Source of the DNA: JAJYSO01 sp964586655
GTDB taxonomy: Bacteria; Bacteroidota; Bacteroidia; Flavobacteriales; Flavobacteriaceae
Length of the DNA: 33,311 nt
NCBI GenBank assembly: GCA_964586655.1
Contig: CAZPGY010000023.1
Span: forward strand, 1-33,311
Direction: 5' to 3'
Under the pieces are notes generated by a model that was not told where the DNA came from, searched no databases, and saw only the letters and a program-made list of their open reading frames with translations. Within the stretch, counting starts at the first letter, position 1. Each line of letters starts with the position of its first letter. Positions 23,834 through 31,712 of the stretch are shown here, one piece after another. The translations under genes were made by a program, and so were the position numbers.

Positions 23834-24397
23834 TTATTCAACGGTAATAGTTCCGTTCATGGTCACATAATGACCGGCAAAGGAGCAAACAAAAGGATAA
23901 ACTCCGGGTTCAGAAAGCGTAAAAGTAATTGTATCAGATTCACCGGGTCCCAACATTTTGGTAGCGATGATCATTTTAGCTTTCATTTCTTCCGAAAGTT
24001 TTTCCAAATCTCCTGCTTTGGTAGCCGCCAAACCGAATTCCTTGGCACTGGAACCGGGCTTTAAAATTACCACGTCATGTGACATAGCAGAAGCTGGCAA
24101 TGAACCTACATTTTTCATGGTCAACTTGATTTTTTGACCTGCTTTTGCAGTAAGTTCTGTTTTGTTGAACTGCATTTTGTCGTTTCCGGTCAAGTTGATG
24201 GTCTGTACGTTTTGCGCATCAGCTTCCTTTTGAGTAGCTTCAGCAGCAGTCGACTCATTTGAAGATTCGGCTGAAGCAGCCTCTTCTACAGTGGTCTCTG
24301 TGTTGGTAGCTTCTTTAGCATCTTTCTTTTTGTTGTTTCCGCAAGAAACCAATAATAGCGTTGCAAATGCAAGCGAGATAAACATTAATTTTTTCAT
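23834..24397 (-). CDS. Azurin-like blue copper lipoprotein
   Basis: A 187-residue protein. The signal MKKLMFISLAFATLLLVSCG gives lipidated Cys19; a polar Glu/Ala/Thr linker follows to about 62. The rest is a cupredoxin of the azurin type: INLTGNDKMQFNKTELTAKAGQ, then MSHDVV (His107) and VCSFAGHYVTMNG with Cys171, His176 and Met180 completing the type 1 copper site. It shuttles single electrons at the envelope, for example to oxidases or reductases. The linker suggests reach from the membrane. A TAACTTTG -7 box lies at 24436-24429 (minus). The rhodanese-like lipoprotein gene is upstream in the same direction, 134 bp away. All four main ligands are present. Confidence 0.95.
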   Translation of the reverse strand: MKKLMFISLAFATLLLVSCGNNKKKDAKEATNTETTVEEAASAESSNESTAAEATQKEADAQNVQTINLTGNDKMQFNKTELTAKAGQKIKLTMKNVGSLPASAMSHDVVILKPGSSAKEFGLAATKAGDLEKLSEEMKAKMIIATKMLGPGESDTITFTLSEPGVYPFVCSFAGHYVTMNGTITVE

Positions 24398-24428
24398 AAC
24401 GAGTATTGTTTTTTAATTAAATGCGCTG

Positions 24429-24436
24429 CAAAGTTA
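24429..24436 (-). promoter_or_regulatory. -7 element of the azurin-like gene
   Basis: TAACTTTG on the minus strand, an exact TAnnTTTG match 31 bp before the ATG. No convincing -33 element was seen. Confidence 0.4.
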
Positions 24437-24531
24437 TAGTATAGTTATTGATTTCTCGCTACTTTTTTGGGATTAGTTTTTAGGGAGAATAGTAATCCCG
24501 CAATTAAAAAACGCTACAAAAGTATTCAAAA

Positions 24532-25047
24532 TCAACTTCCCTTTTGAATGGGATACCCCTTATCCAGCCAGTCGGCTTTGATACTGGTGGTGAGGTTGAG
24601 TAGTTTGGCATTGGTGAACCCCATTTTATTCAACACCGAAAAGGCAGGTCTGATGTTGGGGCATTTTTCAAATGGACAGCAGCCGCAGTAAATGACTATA
24701 TTTTGATCCTTGGGAACGTCAGAGAGATAATCTTTCAGTTCTTTAATAGCGGCTTGATTTTCAGCGGGTCCCAAATCTATTGAGCCCTTGATCAGATTTT
24801 CAAATCCGATGGATAAAATAAGCAAGTTATCGGTTTGCCCTTGCTCAATTTTTTGCGCCAACACTTCGGGAGGCATCAATTCGTCTTTGGTCCAAGGTAC
24901 CGAAGAAGCACTTGTTTGCGGAGCAGTTGCCGGAACTGTGGTTTTTGGGGCTGAAGTAGTTTTTTCTTCTGAGGATTTTTGTTTTTTGGTTTGCCCGCAG
25001 CTGACCAAAAAAGTAATGCAAATAAGAAAGAGACTAATTTTTTTCAT
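24532..25047 (-). CDS. Rhodanese-like lipoprotein with Cys-rich active loop
   Basis: The start at 25047 (MKKISLFLICITFLVSC, Cys17) gives 171 residues; an in-frame start at 25092 would put 15 unlikely residues before the signal. After a Ser/Thr/Pro linker, residues about 60-168 form a rhodanese-like domain (LAQKIEQ, ILSIGFENLIKGSIDLGP, NIVIYCGCCPFEKCPNIRPA, GFTNAKLLNLTTSIKADWLDKG). The loop carries Cys121, 123, 124 and 129, more than the single Cys of classical sulfurtransferases, which may point to redox or metal chemistry. It is followed by the azurin-like gene on the same strand. Confidence 0.83.
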   Translation of the reverse strand: MKKISLFLICITFLVSCGQTKKQKSSEEKTTSAPKTTVPATAPQTSASSVPWTKDELMPPEVLAQKIEQGQTDNLLILSIGFENLIKGSIDLGPAENQAAIKELKDYLSDVPKDQNIVIYCGCCPFEKCPNIRPAFSVLNKMGFTNAKLLNLTTSIKADWLDKGYPIQKGS

Positions 25048-25253
25048 CGGTTTATGATTTGTAGAGGCTGAGCTTGTTGAGGGCTTCCTCATTGATACAC
25101 TTTAGCAGTCAAAGATAAAAAAAACAGTGCTACTTATGAGGGCAGATGGTCTGAATCTTTTATTTGTGTGGGAGCATACAGGATTTTAAATTTTGAAAAG
25201 TTTATTTTCCGGGAGTTCCGTTTAAATGAGCGCTCTATTAAAACAGATGGTGT

Positions 25254-26045
25254 CTATTTTTTTAGGGCATCGGGAATTTTACAGACCGGAATGGGTTCCC
25301 ATTTATGTCGATTGGCGCGATGTCGGTTTAGGTAATTCTTAAAAACTTCTAATTTTCGACCGGTAAAATCTGCTTCAGTTTTTCCTTTTTCCGCCTTGTC
25401 CATCGCCCATTCCAGTTCGGAATAACTCGCACCAATTTGCTCTTCATCCGTACGGTTGTCACCAAACAATCCGTCGGTAGGTCGGGCTTCGAGGATACTT
25501 TCTTTAATTTCCAAATGGCGTGCCAGGATATAGACTTCCGTTTTTGTCAAATCGGCAAGCGGATTTAGGTCTACGCCGCCATCGCCATACTTGGTGTAAA
25601 ACCCGATTCCAAAGTCTTCAATTTTATTTCCTGTTCCACATACCAAATATCCGTTTATGCCGGCAAAATAATACAGACAACTCATTCGAAGGCGTGCACG
25701 AGTATTGGCTAAACCCAAAAGCTGTTTTTCTTGTTCCTTGCCCGAAGGCAGTGTGTGAGCCATCTCATCAAAAGTAGCAGACAGGTCAATGGTTTGTGAT
25801 TTGACTTGGGGAAAGTGTTGTTTGAGCCATTTCAAGTGTTCTTGGCTTCGGTTAATTTGAGATTCGCCTTGATGAATAGGCATTTCCAAAGCCAGGGTTG
25901 GTAAACCGGTTTGAGCGCAAAGCGTCGAGGAAAGTGCCGAATCTACTCCGCCGCTAATACCGATAACAAAACCTTGAAGCTTGCTTTTTTGAGCGTAATC
26001 CTTCAGCCAATTTACAAGATATTCTACTACTTTATCCTTTTGCAT
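25254..26045 (-). CDS. nadE: NAD+ synthetase
   Basis: A 263-residue ATP-pyrophosphatase-type NAD synthetase. The PP-loop GISGGVDS is at 29-36. NTRARLRMSCLYYFAG, CGTGNKIEDFGIGFYTKYGD and GGVDLNPLADLTKTEVY carry the NaAD and ATP contacts. RPTDGLFGDNRTDEEQIGAS completes the site. No glutaminase domain is attached, so it is the short form that uses ammonia directly. It converts deamido-NAD to NAD in the cytoplasm. It is divergent from gldB; the promoters of the two overlap. The nadE-gldB-gldC neighbourhood is common in Flavobacteriia. Confidence 0.96.
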   Translation of the reverse strand: MQKDKVVEYLVNWLKDYAQKSKLQGFVIGISGGVDSALSSTLCAQTGLPTLALEMPIHQGESQINRSQEHLKWLKQHFPQVKSQTIDLSATFDEMAHTLPSGKEQEKQLLGLANTRARLRMSCLYYFAGINGYLVCGTGNKIEDFGIGFYTKYGDGGVDLNPLADLTKTEVYILARHLEIKESILEARPTDGLFGDNRTDEEQIGASYSELEWAMDKAEKGKTEADFTGRKLEVFKNYLNRHRANRHKWEPIPVCKIPDALKK

Positions 26046-26072
26046 AAATTCGAGTATTGCTATAAATTAAAT

Positions 26073-26090
26073 TATCTTTGCCCAAAAGTA
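26073..26090. promoter_or_regulatory. Overlapping divergent promoters of nadE and gldBC
   Basis: Plus strand TATCTTTG (26073-26080) faces gldB and minus-strand TACTTTTG (26090-26083) faces nadE. Both are exact TAnnTTTG matches and are two bases apart. Each initiation site would fall inside the other promoter, so the two should interfere. A -33 TTG for the plus promoter at 26057-26059 is too close (13 bp) to be ideal. Confidence 0.55.
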
Positions 26091-26148
26091 AGTTTAAAAA
26101 ATAATTTATAAAAGTTCGGTGCGTTTAAAGCGAAAGAAAGTTTATTTT

Positions 26149-27117
26149 ATGCATAAGAAATTTATTCTCTTCATTGTTCTTGTCGGTTTGTTGACGGGCT
26201 GTCGCAACCAAAATCCACAAGAAGAAAAAATTGCCGGAATCCCTGTTTCTTTTACCATTGAGCGTTTTGACAAAAAATTTGCACGAGCTACTCCCGAAGA
26301 TTTGCCGGAATTGAAAACCGAGTATCCGTTTTTGTTTCCAACGCAATTTGCCGATTCGGTTTGGATTGATAAGATGACCGACAGCCTTCAGGTAAAATTA
26401 CACCAAGAAGTGGAAGATAGATTCCCTGATCTGGACACACAAAAGACAAGACTTCACGGACTTTTTCAACACCTCAAATTTTATTTTTCCGACTTTGAGG
26501 TGCCTCGTGTCATTGCGCTGACCAATAATGTAGATTATCGCCATCGGGTGATTGTGACTGATAGCCTTTTGTTGATCAGTCTCGACAATTATCTCGGTGC
26601 CGATCATCGTTTTTATTCCGGTATATATCAGTATTTGACTAAGGATTTTATCCCCACTCAAATTGTTCCTGATATTGCCAAAGCTTATGCAGAAGAATAT
26701 GTGCCTCGTCCTAAAGATCGCGGTTTTTTAATCAATATGATTTATTATGGGAAAATTCGCTACCTGATGAGGCAGCTTCTACCACAACGATCAGAAGCCG
26801 ATTTGATGGGCTATACCGATAAGCAATTGAAATGGGCACAAGCCAATGAACGTCATATTTGGGGCTATTTTATTGAGAATAGAATCTTGTATAAAACAGA
26901 CCCGGAGTTACAAAAGGATTTCTTTAATATTGGCCCTTTTACCAAGTTTGGCCTCCAACTGGACAGTAAAAGTCCGCCTCAATTGGGGCAATGGATGGGG
27001 CTGCAAATTGTAAAACAATATGCCGAAAGGCATGAAGAAATAAAGTTGTCACAGCTTCTGATGCTGGATAACCTCAGTTTGTTTGAAAAATCAAATTATA
27101 AACCAAAGCAAAACTAA
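26149..27117 (+). CDS. gldB: Gliding motility lipoprotein GldB
   Basis: A 322-residue lipoprotein with signal MHKKFILFIVLVGLLTGC (Cys18). The ATG at 26149 is preferred over an upstream GTG at 26119. The mature sequence matches GldB: ERFDKKFARATPEDLPELK, EYPFLFPTQFADSVW, SLDNYLGADHRFYSGIYQYL, and YYGKIRYLMRQLLP. GldB is required for gliding in Flavobacterium johnsoniae and is widespread in Bacteroidota; its biochemical role is unresolved. The stop overlaps the gldC start by one base (TAATG). The presence of gldB and gldC suggests, but does not prove, a type IX secretion/gliding apparatus elsewhere in the genome. Confidence 0.94.
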   Translation: MHKKFILFIVLVGLLTGCRNQNPQEEKIAGIPVSFTIERFDKKFARATPEDLPELKTEYPFLFPTQFADSVWIDKMTDSLQVKLHQEVEDRFPDLDTQKTRLHGLFQHLKFYFSDFEVPRVIALTNNVDYRHRVIVTDSLLLISLDNYLGADHRFYSGIYQYLTKDFIPTQIVPDIAKAYAEEYVPRPKDRGFLINMIYYGKIRYLMRQLLPQRSEADLMGYTDKQLKWAQANERHIWGYFIENRILYKTDPELQKDFFNIGPFTKFGLQLDSKSPPQLGQWMGLQIVKQYAERHEEIKLSQLLMLDNLSLFEKSNYKPKQN

Positions 27118-27440
27118 TGAAAGAATCACAAATAAAAATAGACGTGGTGACCGATGTCAATCATGTTCCGGAAAGTATCAAGTGGACCGCAGATGATGGC
27201 GATGTTTCTAATCGGGAGGCAAAAGCAATGCTGTTGTCATTATGGGATCCTAAGGCAAAGGAAAGTTTCCGAATTGACTTGTGGACCAAAGATATGCCGT
27301 TGGAGGAAATGAAGGTGTTTTTTTATCAAACCCTGATGGCGATGAGCGATACCTTTTATCGAGCAACCAATGATGAAAAAATGACGGCTACCATGCGCGA
27401 TTTCTGCGATTTTTATGCAGAGAAAATGAATATTAAATAA
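27117..27440 (+). CDS. gldC: Gliding motility protein GldC
   Basis: A 107-residue cytoplasmic protein with no signal. IKIDVVTDVNHVPESIKWTA, then LSLWDPKAKESFRIDLWTKD, MPLEEMKVFFYQTL and MRDFCDFYAEKM are typical of GldC. GldC enhances but is not essential for gliding in F. johnsoniae. It is translationally coupled to gldB through a TAATG overlap. The convergent RNA methyltransferase gene ends 45 bp away, with only a weak TTCACC/GGTGAA hairpin between. Confidence 0.94.
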   Translation: MKESQIKIDVVTDVNHVPESIKWTADDGDVSNREAKAMLLSLWDPKAKESFRIDLWTKDMPLEEMKVFFYQTLMAMSDTFYRATNDEKMTATMRDFCDFYAEKMNIK

Positions 27441-27485
27441 TTTTTCCGGCAGCTTGAATGGAACTTCACCGAAAAACTTGGTGAA

Positions 27486-28283
27486 TTATTGAAATCTGCG
27501 TTGCCGTTTGGCTTCAAAGATCAGTATGCCGGCAGCCACTGAAACATTCATAGAGTCAATTTGTCCCTGCATGGGAATAAGGATGTTTTGCGTGGATTGC
27601 TCTTCCCATTCGGCTTGTAATCCGTCGGCTTCTGTGCCTACCACCAAAGCTGTGGGTTGGGTGTAATCTTGATGGGTGTAGTTCTCGGCAGCCTGTAAGG
27701 AAGCACAATACAGGGCGATCTTTTTATCTTTTAAAAAACGAATGATTTCAGCAGTGCTCCCCATGCCAATTTGATTGGTAAATACGCAGCCCACGCTTGA
27801 ACGAATGATATTGGGATTGTATAAATCTGTACGGGGATTGGCAAGGAGTACCGCATCGAGATTGGCTGCATCGGCAGTACGCAATAAGGCGCCTATATTT
27901 CCCGGTTTTTCGGGTGCTTCGGCCACCAAAATAAGAGGATTGTCGCGAAAGAATTCAAGCGTACTTAACGGGTGTTTTTTAGACCGGGCAAGTGCCATGA
28001 TTCCTTCGGTACTGCCTCTATAGGCCAATTTGTGATATATTTTTGAGGTAATTTCTACAATTTTAGCATCCGGAATTTGAAAAGAGGCCGCTTGCCGTGT
28101 CGAGCATAAGTCGGGACAGAAGAATAATTTTTCAACGACATAATCGGCTTGTAAGGCAAGTTTGAGTTCTCGAAATCCCTCAATGACGAATAATCCTTCT
28201 TTCCTGCGCGTACGCGACTTGCGTTGAAGTTGTAGAACTTGTTTGAGCGCTTTGTTTTGCAAACTGGTGATGGACTTGTACAT
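27486..28283 (-). CDS. TrmH/SpoU-family RNA 2'-O-methyltransferase
   Basis: A 265-residue SPOUT methyltransferase. The N-terminal substrate-binding domain (KALKQVLQLQRKSRTRRKEG) precedes the knotted catalytic domain. Motif 1 is NIGALLRTADA, motif 2 VVGTEADGLQ, and motif 3 IPMQGQIDSMNVSVAAGILI, where the usual SLNVS reads SMNVS. It methylates a ribose in rRNA or tRNA with S-adenosylmethionine; the target cannot be read from the sequence. It is single on its transcript, convergent with gldC. A TAATTTTC element lies upstream. Confidence 0.92.
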   Translation of the reverse strand: MYKSITSLQNKALKQVLQLQRKSRTRRKEGLFVIEGFRELKLALQADYVVEKLFFCPDLCSTRQAASFQIPDAKIVEITSKIYHKLAYRGSTEGIMALARSKKHPLSTLEFFRDNPLILVAEAPEKPGNIGALLRTADAANLDAVLLANPRTDLYNPNIIRSSVGCVFTNQIGMGSTAEIIRFLKDKKIALYCASLQAAENYTHQDYTQPTALVVGTEADGLQAEWEEQSTQNILIPMQGQIDSMNVSVAAGILIFEAKRQRRFQ

Positions 28284-28465
28284 GACACTTTCTTTGTGGC
28301 GAAAATTAATTAAATTCTATGGATATTTCCAAGAAAGATTGAGAGTTGCGTAAAAATCGACTTTTCCTAAACATTGTCTACACTTTTCGGCCAAATTGGT
28401 AGTGCGTTTTTGGCTGACGAAGAATAAAGAAGGGATGCGGGCTTTTTTTGCCCCAATTTTTCTTT

Positions 28466-29536
28466 TTAAAAAGCTCCATTTTCATCAAAATAATTGACCA
28501 TAAGTGCTACTACATAGTTATAGCTCCGCATGCCTTTGGGTTGGTTGTTGGCTTTGAGGTAATGTCCATAGAATAACTTGAAAACCGGCTCTAAAGGATT
28601 TTGATAACTCGCCCAAAATTGAGTCACTTCTTGATAATTCTTATACACTCCCCAGTTGATCTTTGTAGCCAGCTCCTTGGCTTTTTGTGGGTGACTTCGG
28701 TACAAATCCCCTAAACAGTATTGCAATGCAAATGTGTAACCGGCATACCTAAAATAGGGGTTGGGATGATTTACCAAATTTAAAACCGCCATAAAATTGG
28801 CTTCATTCTCCTTCGCATAGCCCAGTTGATGCCCTATTTCATGAGCTGTAATACTGGGCATGCTGAAAGCGGGCGCTCTGCTATTTACTTGCGCTTCATT
28901 AGTTAATGGATTGATATAGCCGCTAAATCCCATATAAGTTAACGGAAGACTGTAAAGCGAAGGCTTGATGCTTTCAACCCGATAATCGAGCTGTGGGAAA
29001 CGTGTTGCAATTTGGTGATAACCGGCTATGGCCAACTGGCGAACTTCTTCAGGGGTAAAAGGAAATTCTACTTTCAAGCTGTCGTTTCCACTTAGTTTTT
29101 CCTGATATGAATTGGATTGTTTAATCAGCATTTGGGTGAGTTCGACAAGTTCTTCCGAAGAATAGGTATTGCCTATATGTAAACTTTGATTTAGGGGCAG
29201 CCGATAATAATTTAATCCCCAAAAAAAATGGAAGCAGAAATATAACACAGAAACAACCGACAAGGCCTGAAGCCCCCATTTTTTGGGTTGCCGAAACCGA
29301 GTTTTAAAACGCTTGTATCCCCAGCGGATGAGCAGAAGAGCAAAGACAAAGTATAACACATCACCTCCTGAAAAAGGAAGCCAACCCAATAAATACCGTT
29401 CAATAAGAGCGATAATAGGAAAAATACCATTACTGTAATACTGCTCTACTATTGCAGGGTAATGCTTTAATACCGCCACCAAACCTACCTGAATCGGTAG
29501 AAGAATGCTGAGAATGATGCTGACTTTTTGCTTCAC
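28466..29536 (-). CDS. DUF3810 membrane protein with HEXXH metalloprotease motif
   Basis: A 356-residue protein with three hydrophobic segments (about 7-24, 58-72, 90-108). A soluble domain follows, holding TAHEIGHQLGYAKENEANF: HEIGH at 232-236 with Glu243/Glu245 as possible third ligand, as in gluzincin-type zinc peptidases. This matches the DUF3810 family of Bacteroidota and Firmicutes, whose substrate is unknown. Translation starts with GTG at 29536; no internal Met precedes the first membrane segment. A TATTTTTG -7 box ends only four bases before that GTG, suggesting a leaderless or nearly leaderless mRNA. Confidence 0.86.
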   Translation of the reverse strand: MKQKVSIILSILLPIQVGLVAVLKHYPAIVEQYYSNGIFPIIALIERYLLGWLPFSGGDVLYFVFALLLIRWGYKRFKTRFRQPKKWGLQALSVVSVLYFCFHFFWGLNYYRLPLNQSLHIGNTYSSEELVELTQMLIKQSNSYQEKLSGNDSLKVEFPFTPEEVRQLAIAGYHQIATRFPQLDYRVESIKPSLYSLPLTYMGFSGYINPLTNEAQVNSRAPAFSMPSITAHEIGHQLGYAKENEANFMAVLNLVNHPNPYFRYAGYTFALQYCLGDLYRSHPQKAKELATKINWGVYKNYQEVTQFWASYQNPLEPVFKLFYGHYLKANNQPKGMRSYNYVVALMVNYFDENGAF

Positions 29537-29540
29537 AGTT

Positions 29541-29571
29541 CAAAAATACAATGGATTTCATGTTCTCGCAA
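29541..29571 (-). promoter_or_regulatory. Promoter of the DUF3810 gene
   Basis: Minus strand: TTG (29571-29569), 20-bp spacer, TATTTTTG (29548-29541), an exact TAnnTTTG match, four bases before the GTG start. Confidence 0.6.
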
Positions 29572-29734
29572 CTTTTGTTTTGTTTGAAACCTCGAATTTT
29601 GTTATCTTTTGTGTAATTTGCCAATTCAATCAATTCTGCCATGTCTTGGTCTTGAAAAGGGAAGTAGGGTAGAAGACAAGGAACAAATCATCGGGCTTTT
29701 TGATAGGTAACCGGTTTAAAATAAACAAGTAAAA

Positions 29735-30634
29735 ATGGAGCTATACCCCGATTTTACCGATTATTTATACCTCGAAAAAAACTACTCCAAGCACACGATA
29801 AAAGCTTATGTCGGAGACCTTACCGCGTTTAATAAATTTAGCAGCGATAATTTCTCCTGCAAAGACCTCAAGCAAGTCAACTACAGTATCATTCGATCTT
29901 GGATTGTTCAATTGGTAGATAGTGGCCTAAGTAACCGATCGGTAAATCGAAAAATTTCTTCCTTGCAAGCATATTATAATTTCCTCTTAAAAACTAAACA
30001 GATAAAAGCTTCACCCTTGCAAAAACACAAGTCTTTGAAAACGGCCACCAAAGTGCAACTTCCGTTTTCAGAAAAAGAAATGCATGAAGCATGGACATTG
30101 CCTGTAGAAGAAGGCTTTGAGGGAATCCGAAATAAATTGATGGTTACACTTTTTTATTCCACCGGAATCCGGAGAGCAGAACTCATTGAGATTAAGATTG
30201 CCGATTTGGACCTGAAAAACCGGACTTTGAAAATAAGAGGAAAAGGGGATAAGGAACGTTTTATTCCCGTGTTGCCGACAGTACTCCATATTATAGAGAA
30301 CTATATGGAAGAGCGAAGCAAGCTGACACAAATTATCGATTCAGCCTATTTGTTTTTGACTGCAAAAGGAGAAAAAGTGTATGAAATGCTTGTGTACAGG
30401 GTAGTACAGGATTATTTCTCTACGCTTTCTACCAAGCAGAAAACGAGTCCACATATTTTGCGTCATTCTTTTGCCACGCATTTGCTAAATGAAGGAGCAG
30501 ATCTTAATGCGATTAAGGAATTATTGGGGCATGCCAGTTTGGCCTCCACGCAGATTTATACCCACAATGATATAGCTACTTTGCGAAAGGTGCATCACAA
30601 GGCACATCCACGCAATAAAAAAGACGATAAATAG
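29735..30634 (+). CDS. xerC: Tyrosine recombinase of the XerC/XerD family
   Basis: A 299-residue tyrosine recombinase. The N-terminal SAM-like domain (residues about 1-90) contains YLEKNYSKHTIKAYVGDL. Catalytic residues are all visible: Arg146 in TGIRRAEL, Lys170 in RGKGDKER, His240 and Arg243 in PHILRHSF, His266 in LGHASLA, and the nucleophile Tyr275 in IYTHN. The size and position before the tRNA/tuf block match the chromosomal Xer recombinase of Flavobacteriia rather than a phage integrase. It resolves chromosome dimers at dif. Whether it is functionally XerC or XerD is uncertain. A weak TTTG - 16 bp - TATCTTTT pair at 29583-29610 could be its promoter. Confidence 0.85.
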   Translation: MELYPDFTDYLYLEKNYSKHTIKAYVGDLTAFNKFSSDNFSCKDLKQVNYSIIRSWIVQLVDSGLSNRSVNRKISSLQAYYNFLLKTKQIKASPLQKHKSLKTATKVQLPFSEKEMHEAWTLPVEEGFEGIRNKLMVTLFYSTGIRRAELIEIKIADLDLKNRTLKIRGKGDKERFIPVLPTVLHIIENYMEERSKLTQIIDSAYLFLTAKGEKVYEMLVYRVVQDYFSTLSTKQKTSPHILRHSFATHLLNEGADLNAIKELLGHASLASTQIYTHNDIATLRKVHHKAHPRNKKDDK

Positions 30635-30705
30635 CAGAAAAAAACCTGTTAAAAAGTGCTTTCAAAAAATAATTCGCCACATTTTTCAAAAAAACAAAAA
30701 AAAAC

Positions 30706-30736
30706 TTTGCATATTTTATAAACGATTCTATATTTG
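30706..30736 (+). promoter_or_regulatory. Promoter of the tRNA cluster
   Basis: TTTG (30706-30709), 19-bp spacer, TATATTTG (30729-30736), a perfect Bacteroidota consensus 38 bp before tRNA-Thr. Confidence 0.8.
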
Positions 30737-30774
30737 CAAACCGTAAAAATAACGAATTGTTTGATTGGGCAATT

Positions 30775-30848
30775 GCCGACATAGCTCAGTTGGCTAGAGC
30801 AGCTGATTTGTAATCAGCAGGTCGTGGGTTCGAGTCCCTCTGTCGGCT
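30775..30848 (+). tRNA. tRNA-Thr (TGT)
   Basis: Acceptor stem GCCGACA/TGTCGGC, D-arm AGCTCAGTTGGCTAGAGC, anticodon loop TTTGTAA (anticodon TGT), T-loop TTCGAGT. No CCA encoded. First of the four-tRNA cluster. Confidence 0.95.
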
Positions 30849-30881
30849 CAGCGTTTAAAAGCACTTTGAAATATTAAATAG

Positions 30882-30964
30882 GGGAGGATACTCAAGCGGC
30901 CAACGAGGACAGACTGTAAATCTGTTGTCTTTAGACTTCGCAGGTTCGAATCCTGCTCCTCCCA
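30882..30964 (+). tRNA. tRNA-Tyr (GTA)
   Basis: A class II tRNA with long variable arm. Acceptor GGGAGGA/TCCTCCC, anticodon loop CTGTAAA (anticodon GTA), T-loop TTCGAAT. CCA is encoded at 30965-30967. Confidence 0.95.
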
Positions 30965-30990
30965 CCATAAAAAAAAGCTTATTTTGTAAG

Positions 30991-31019
30991 TTGCAACATG
31001 GAAATAATGACTATCTTTG
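30991..31019 (+). promoter_or_regulatory. Internal promoter before tRNA-Gly
   Basis: TTG (30991-30993), 18-bp spacer, TATCTTTG (31012-31019), an exact -7 match; it would give the downstream tRNAs and perhaps tuf a second promoter. Confidence 0.55.
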
Positions 31020-31137
31020 CAACCTAAAAAATAAGAAATATTCCGTAGCGTCTTTTGAAATAGAATAGATAGGACGGAATAAGACAAAAGCTCGATGAGA
31101 ATCGGGTAATGTTCATTGAAGAATTAAATAAAAATAT

Positions 31138-31210
31138 GCGGGAGTAGCTCAGTTGGTAGAGCATCAGCCTTCCAAGCTGATTGTCGCCGGTTCGAACCCG
31201 GTCTTCCGCT
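31138..31210 (+). tRNA. tRNA-Gly (TCC)
   Basis: Acceptor GCGGGAG/CTTCCGC with one G-T pair, anticodon loop CTTCCAA (anticodon TCC), T-loop TTCGAAC. Its last part is repeated downstream (31315, 31431). Confidence 0.95.
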
Positions 31211-31448
31211 CTGAGATGTTTTAAGTAGGAAACATCGGCATAACCAAAACATCATTCTGGTTTTGAAAGAAAGCAGGGTAAAAAGTTATGCTGAGCGAAG
31301 CCAAAGTAAATCTGGTCTTCTGCTCTAAGATGTTTTTGAGTAGAAAACATCGGCATAACCAAGACGTTGTTCTGATTTTAAAATAAAAACAGGGTGAAAA
31401 GTTATGCTGAGCAAAGCCGAAGCAAACCCGGTCTCTTGCTCTGAAATT
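31201..31448 (+). repeat. Tandem repeats carrying the tRNA-Gly 3' end
   Basis: Two units of 114 bp (31201-31314) and 116 bp (31315-31430) plus a short third start (31431-31448). Each unit begins with a tRNA-Gly 3' tail copy (GTCTTCCGCTCTGAGATG, GTCTTCTGCTCTAAGATG, GTCTCTTGCTCTGAAAT). It continues with AACATCGGCATAACCAA and ends in TATGCTGAGCgAAGCC plus an AA..C/TG join. The copies differ at many positions, so they are old. Confidence 0.8.
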
Positions 31449-31529
31449 CCTGCGGCTGAGTGCCTTTTCAATAAAGAGGGTGCAAGGCAGGAAGCTTTTT
31501 TCATACCCAAAAGGGATGAAGAAAATTTT

Positions 31530-31601
31530 GCCGACGTAGCTCAGGGGTAGAGCGCTTCCTTGGTAAGGAAGAGGTCACGAGTTCAATTCTCGTCGTTGGC
31601 T
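31530..31601 (+). tRNA. tRNA-Thr (GGT)
   Basis: Acceptor GCCGACG/CGTTGGC, anticodon loop TTGGTAA (anticodon GGT), T-loop TTCAATT. It lies 111 bp before tuf, as is usual in Flavobacteriia. Confidence 0.95.
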
Positions 31602-31712
31602 CTATCTAAAGTTTCAATTTTATAACAACTGACCTGTGTTATGGGGAAGTTGTTTAGTTTGTGGTATAAAGATTAACACTAATATATAACTAAGATTAAA
31701 TAAGTAGAAATT

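Noticed and set aside
27465..27485. TTCACC/GGTGAA hairpin between gldC and the RNA methyltransferase as terminator
   Set aside because: Only six base pairs and no U-tract on either strand.
29735..30634. Tyrosine recombinase next to tRNAs read as the integrase of a genomic island
   Set aside because: Size and neighbourhood match the housekeeping Xer gene of Flavobacteriia, and no cargo or flanking att pair enclosing genes is seen.
31325..31510. 61-codon minus-strand ORF between tRNAs
   Set aside because: Lies across the tandem repeats; no coding character.
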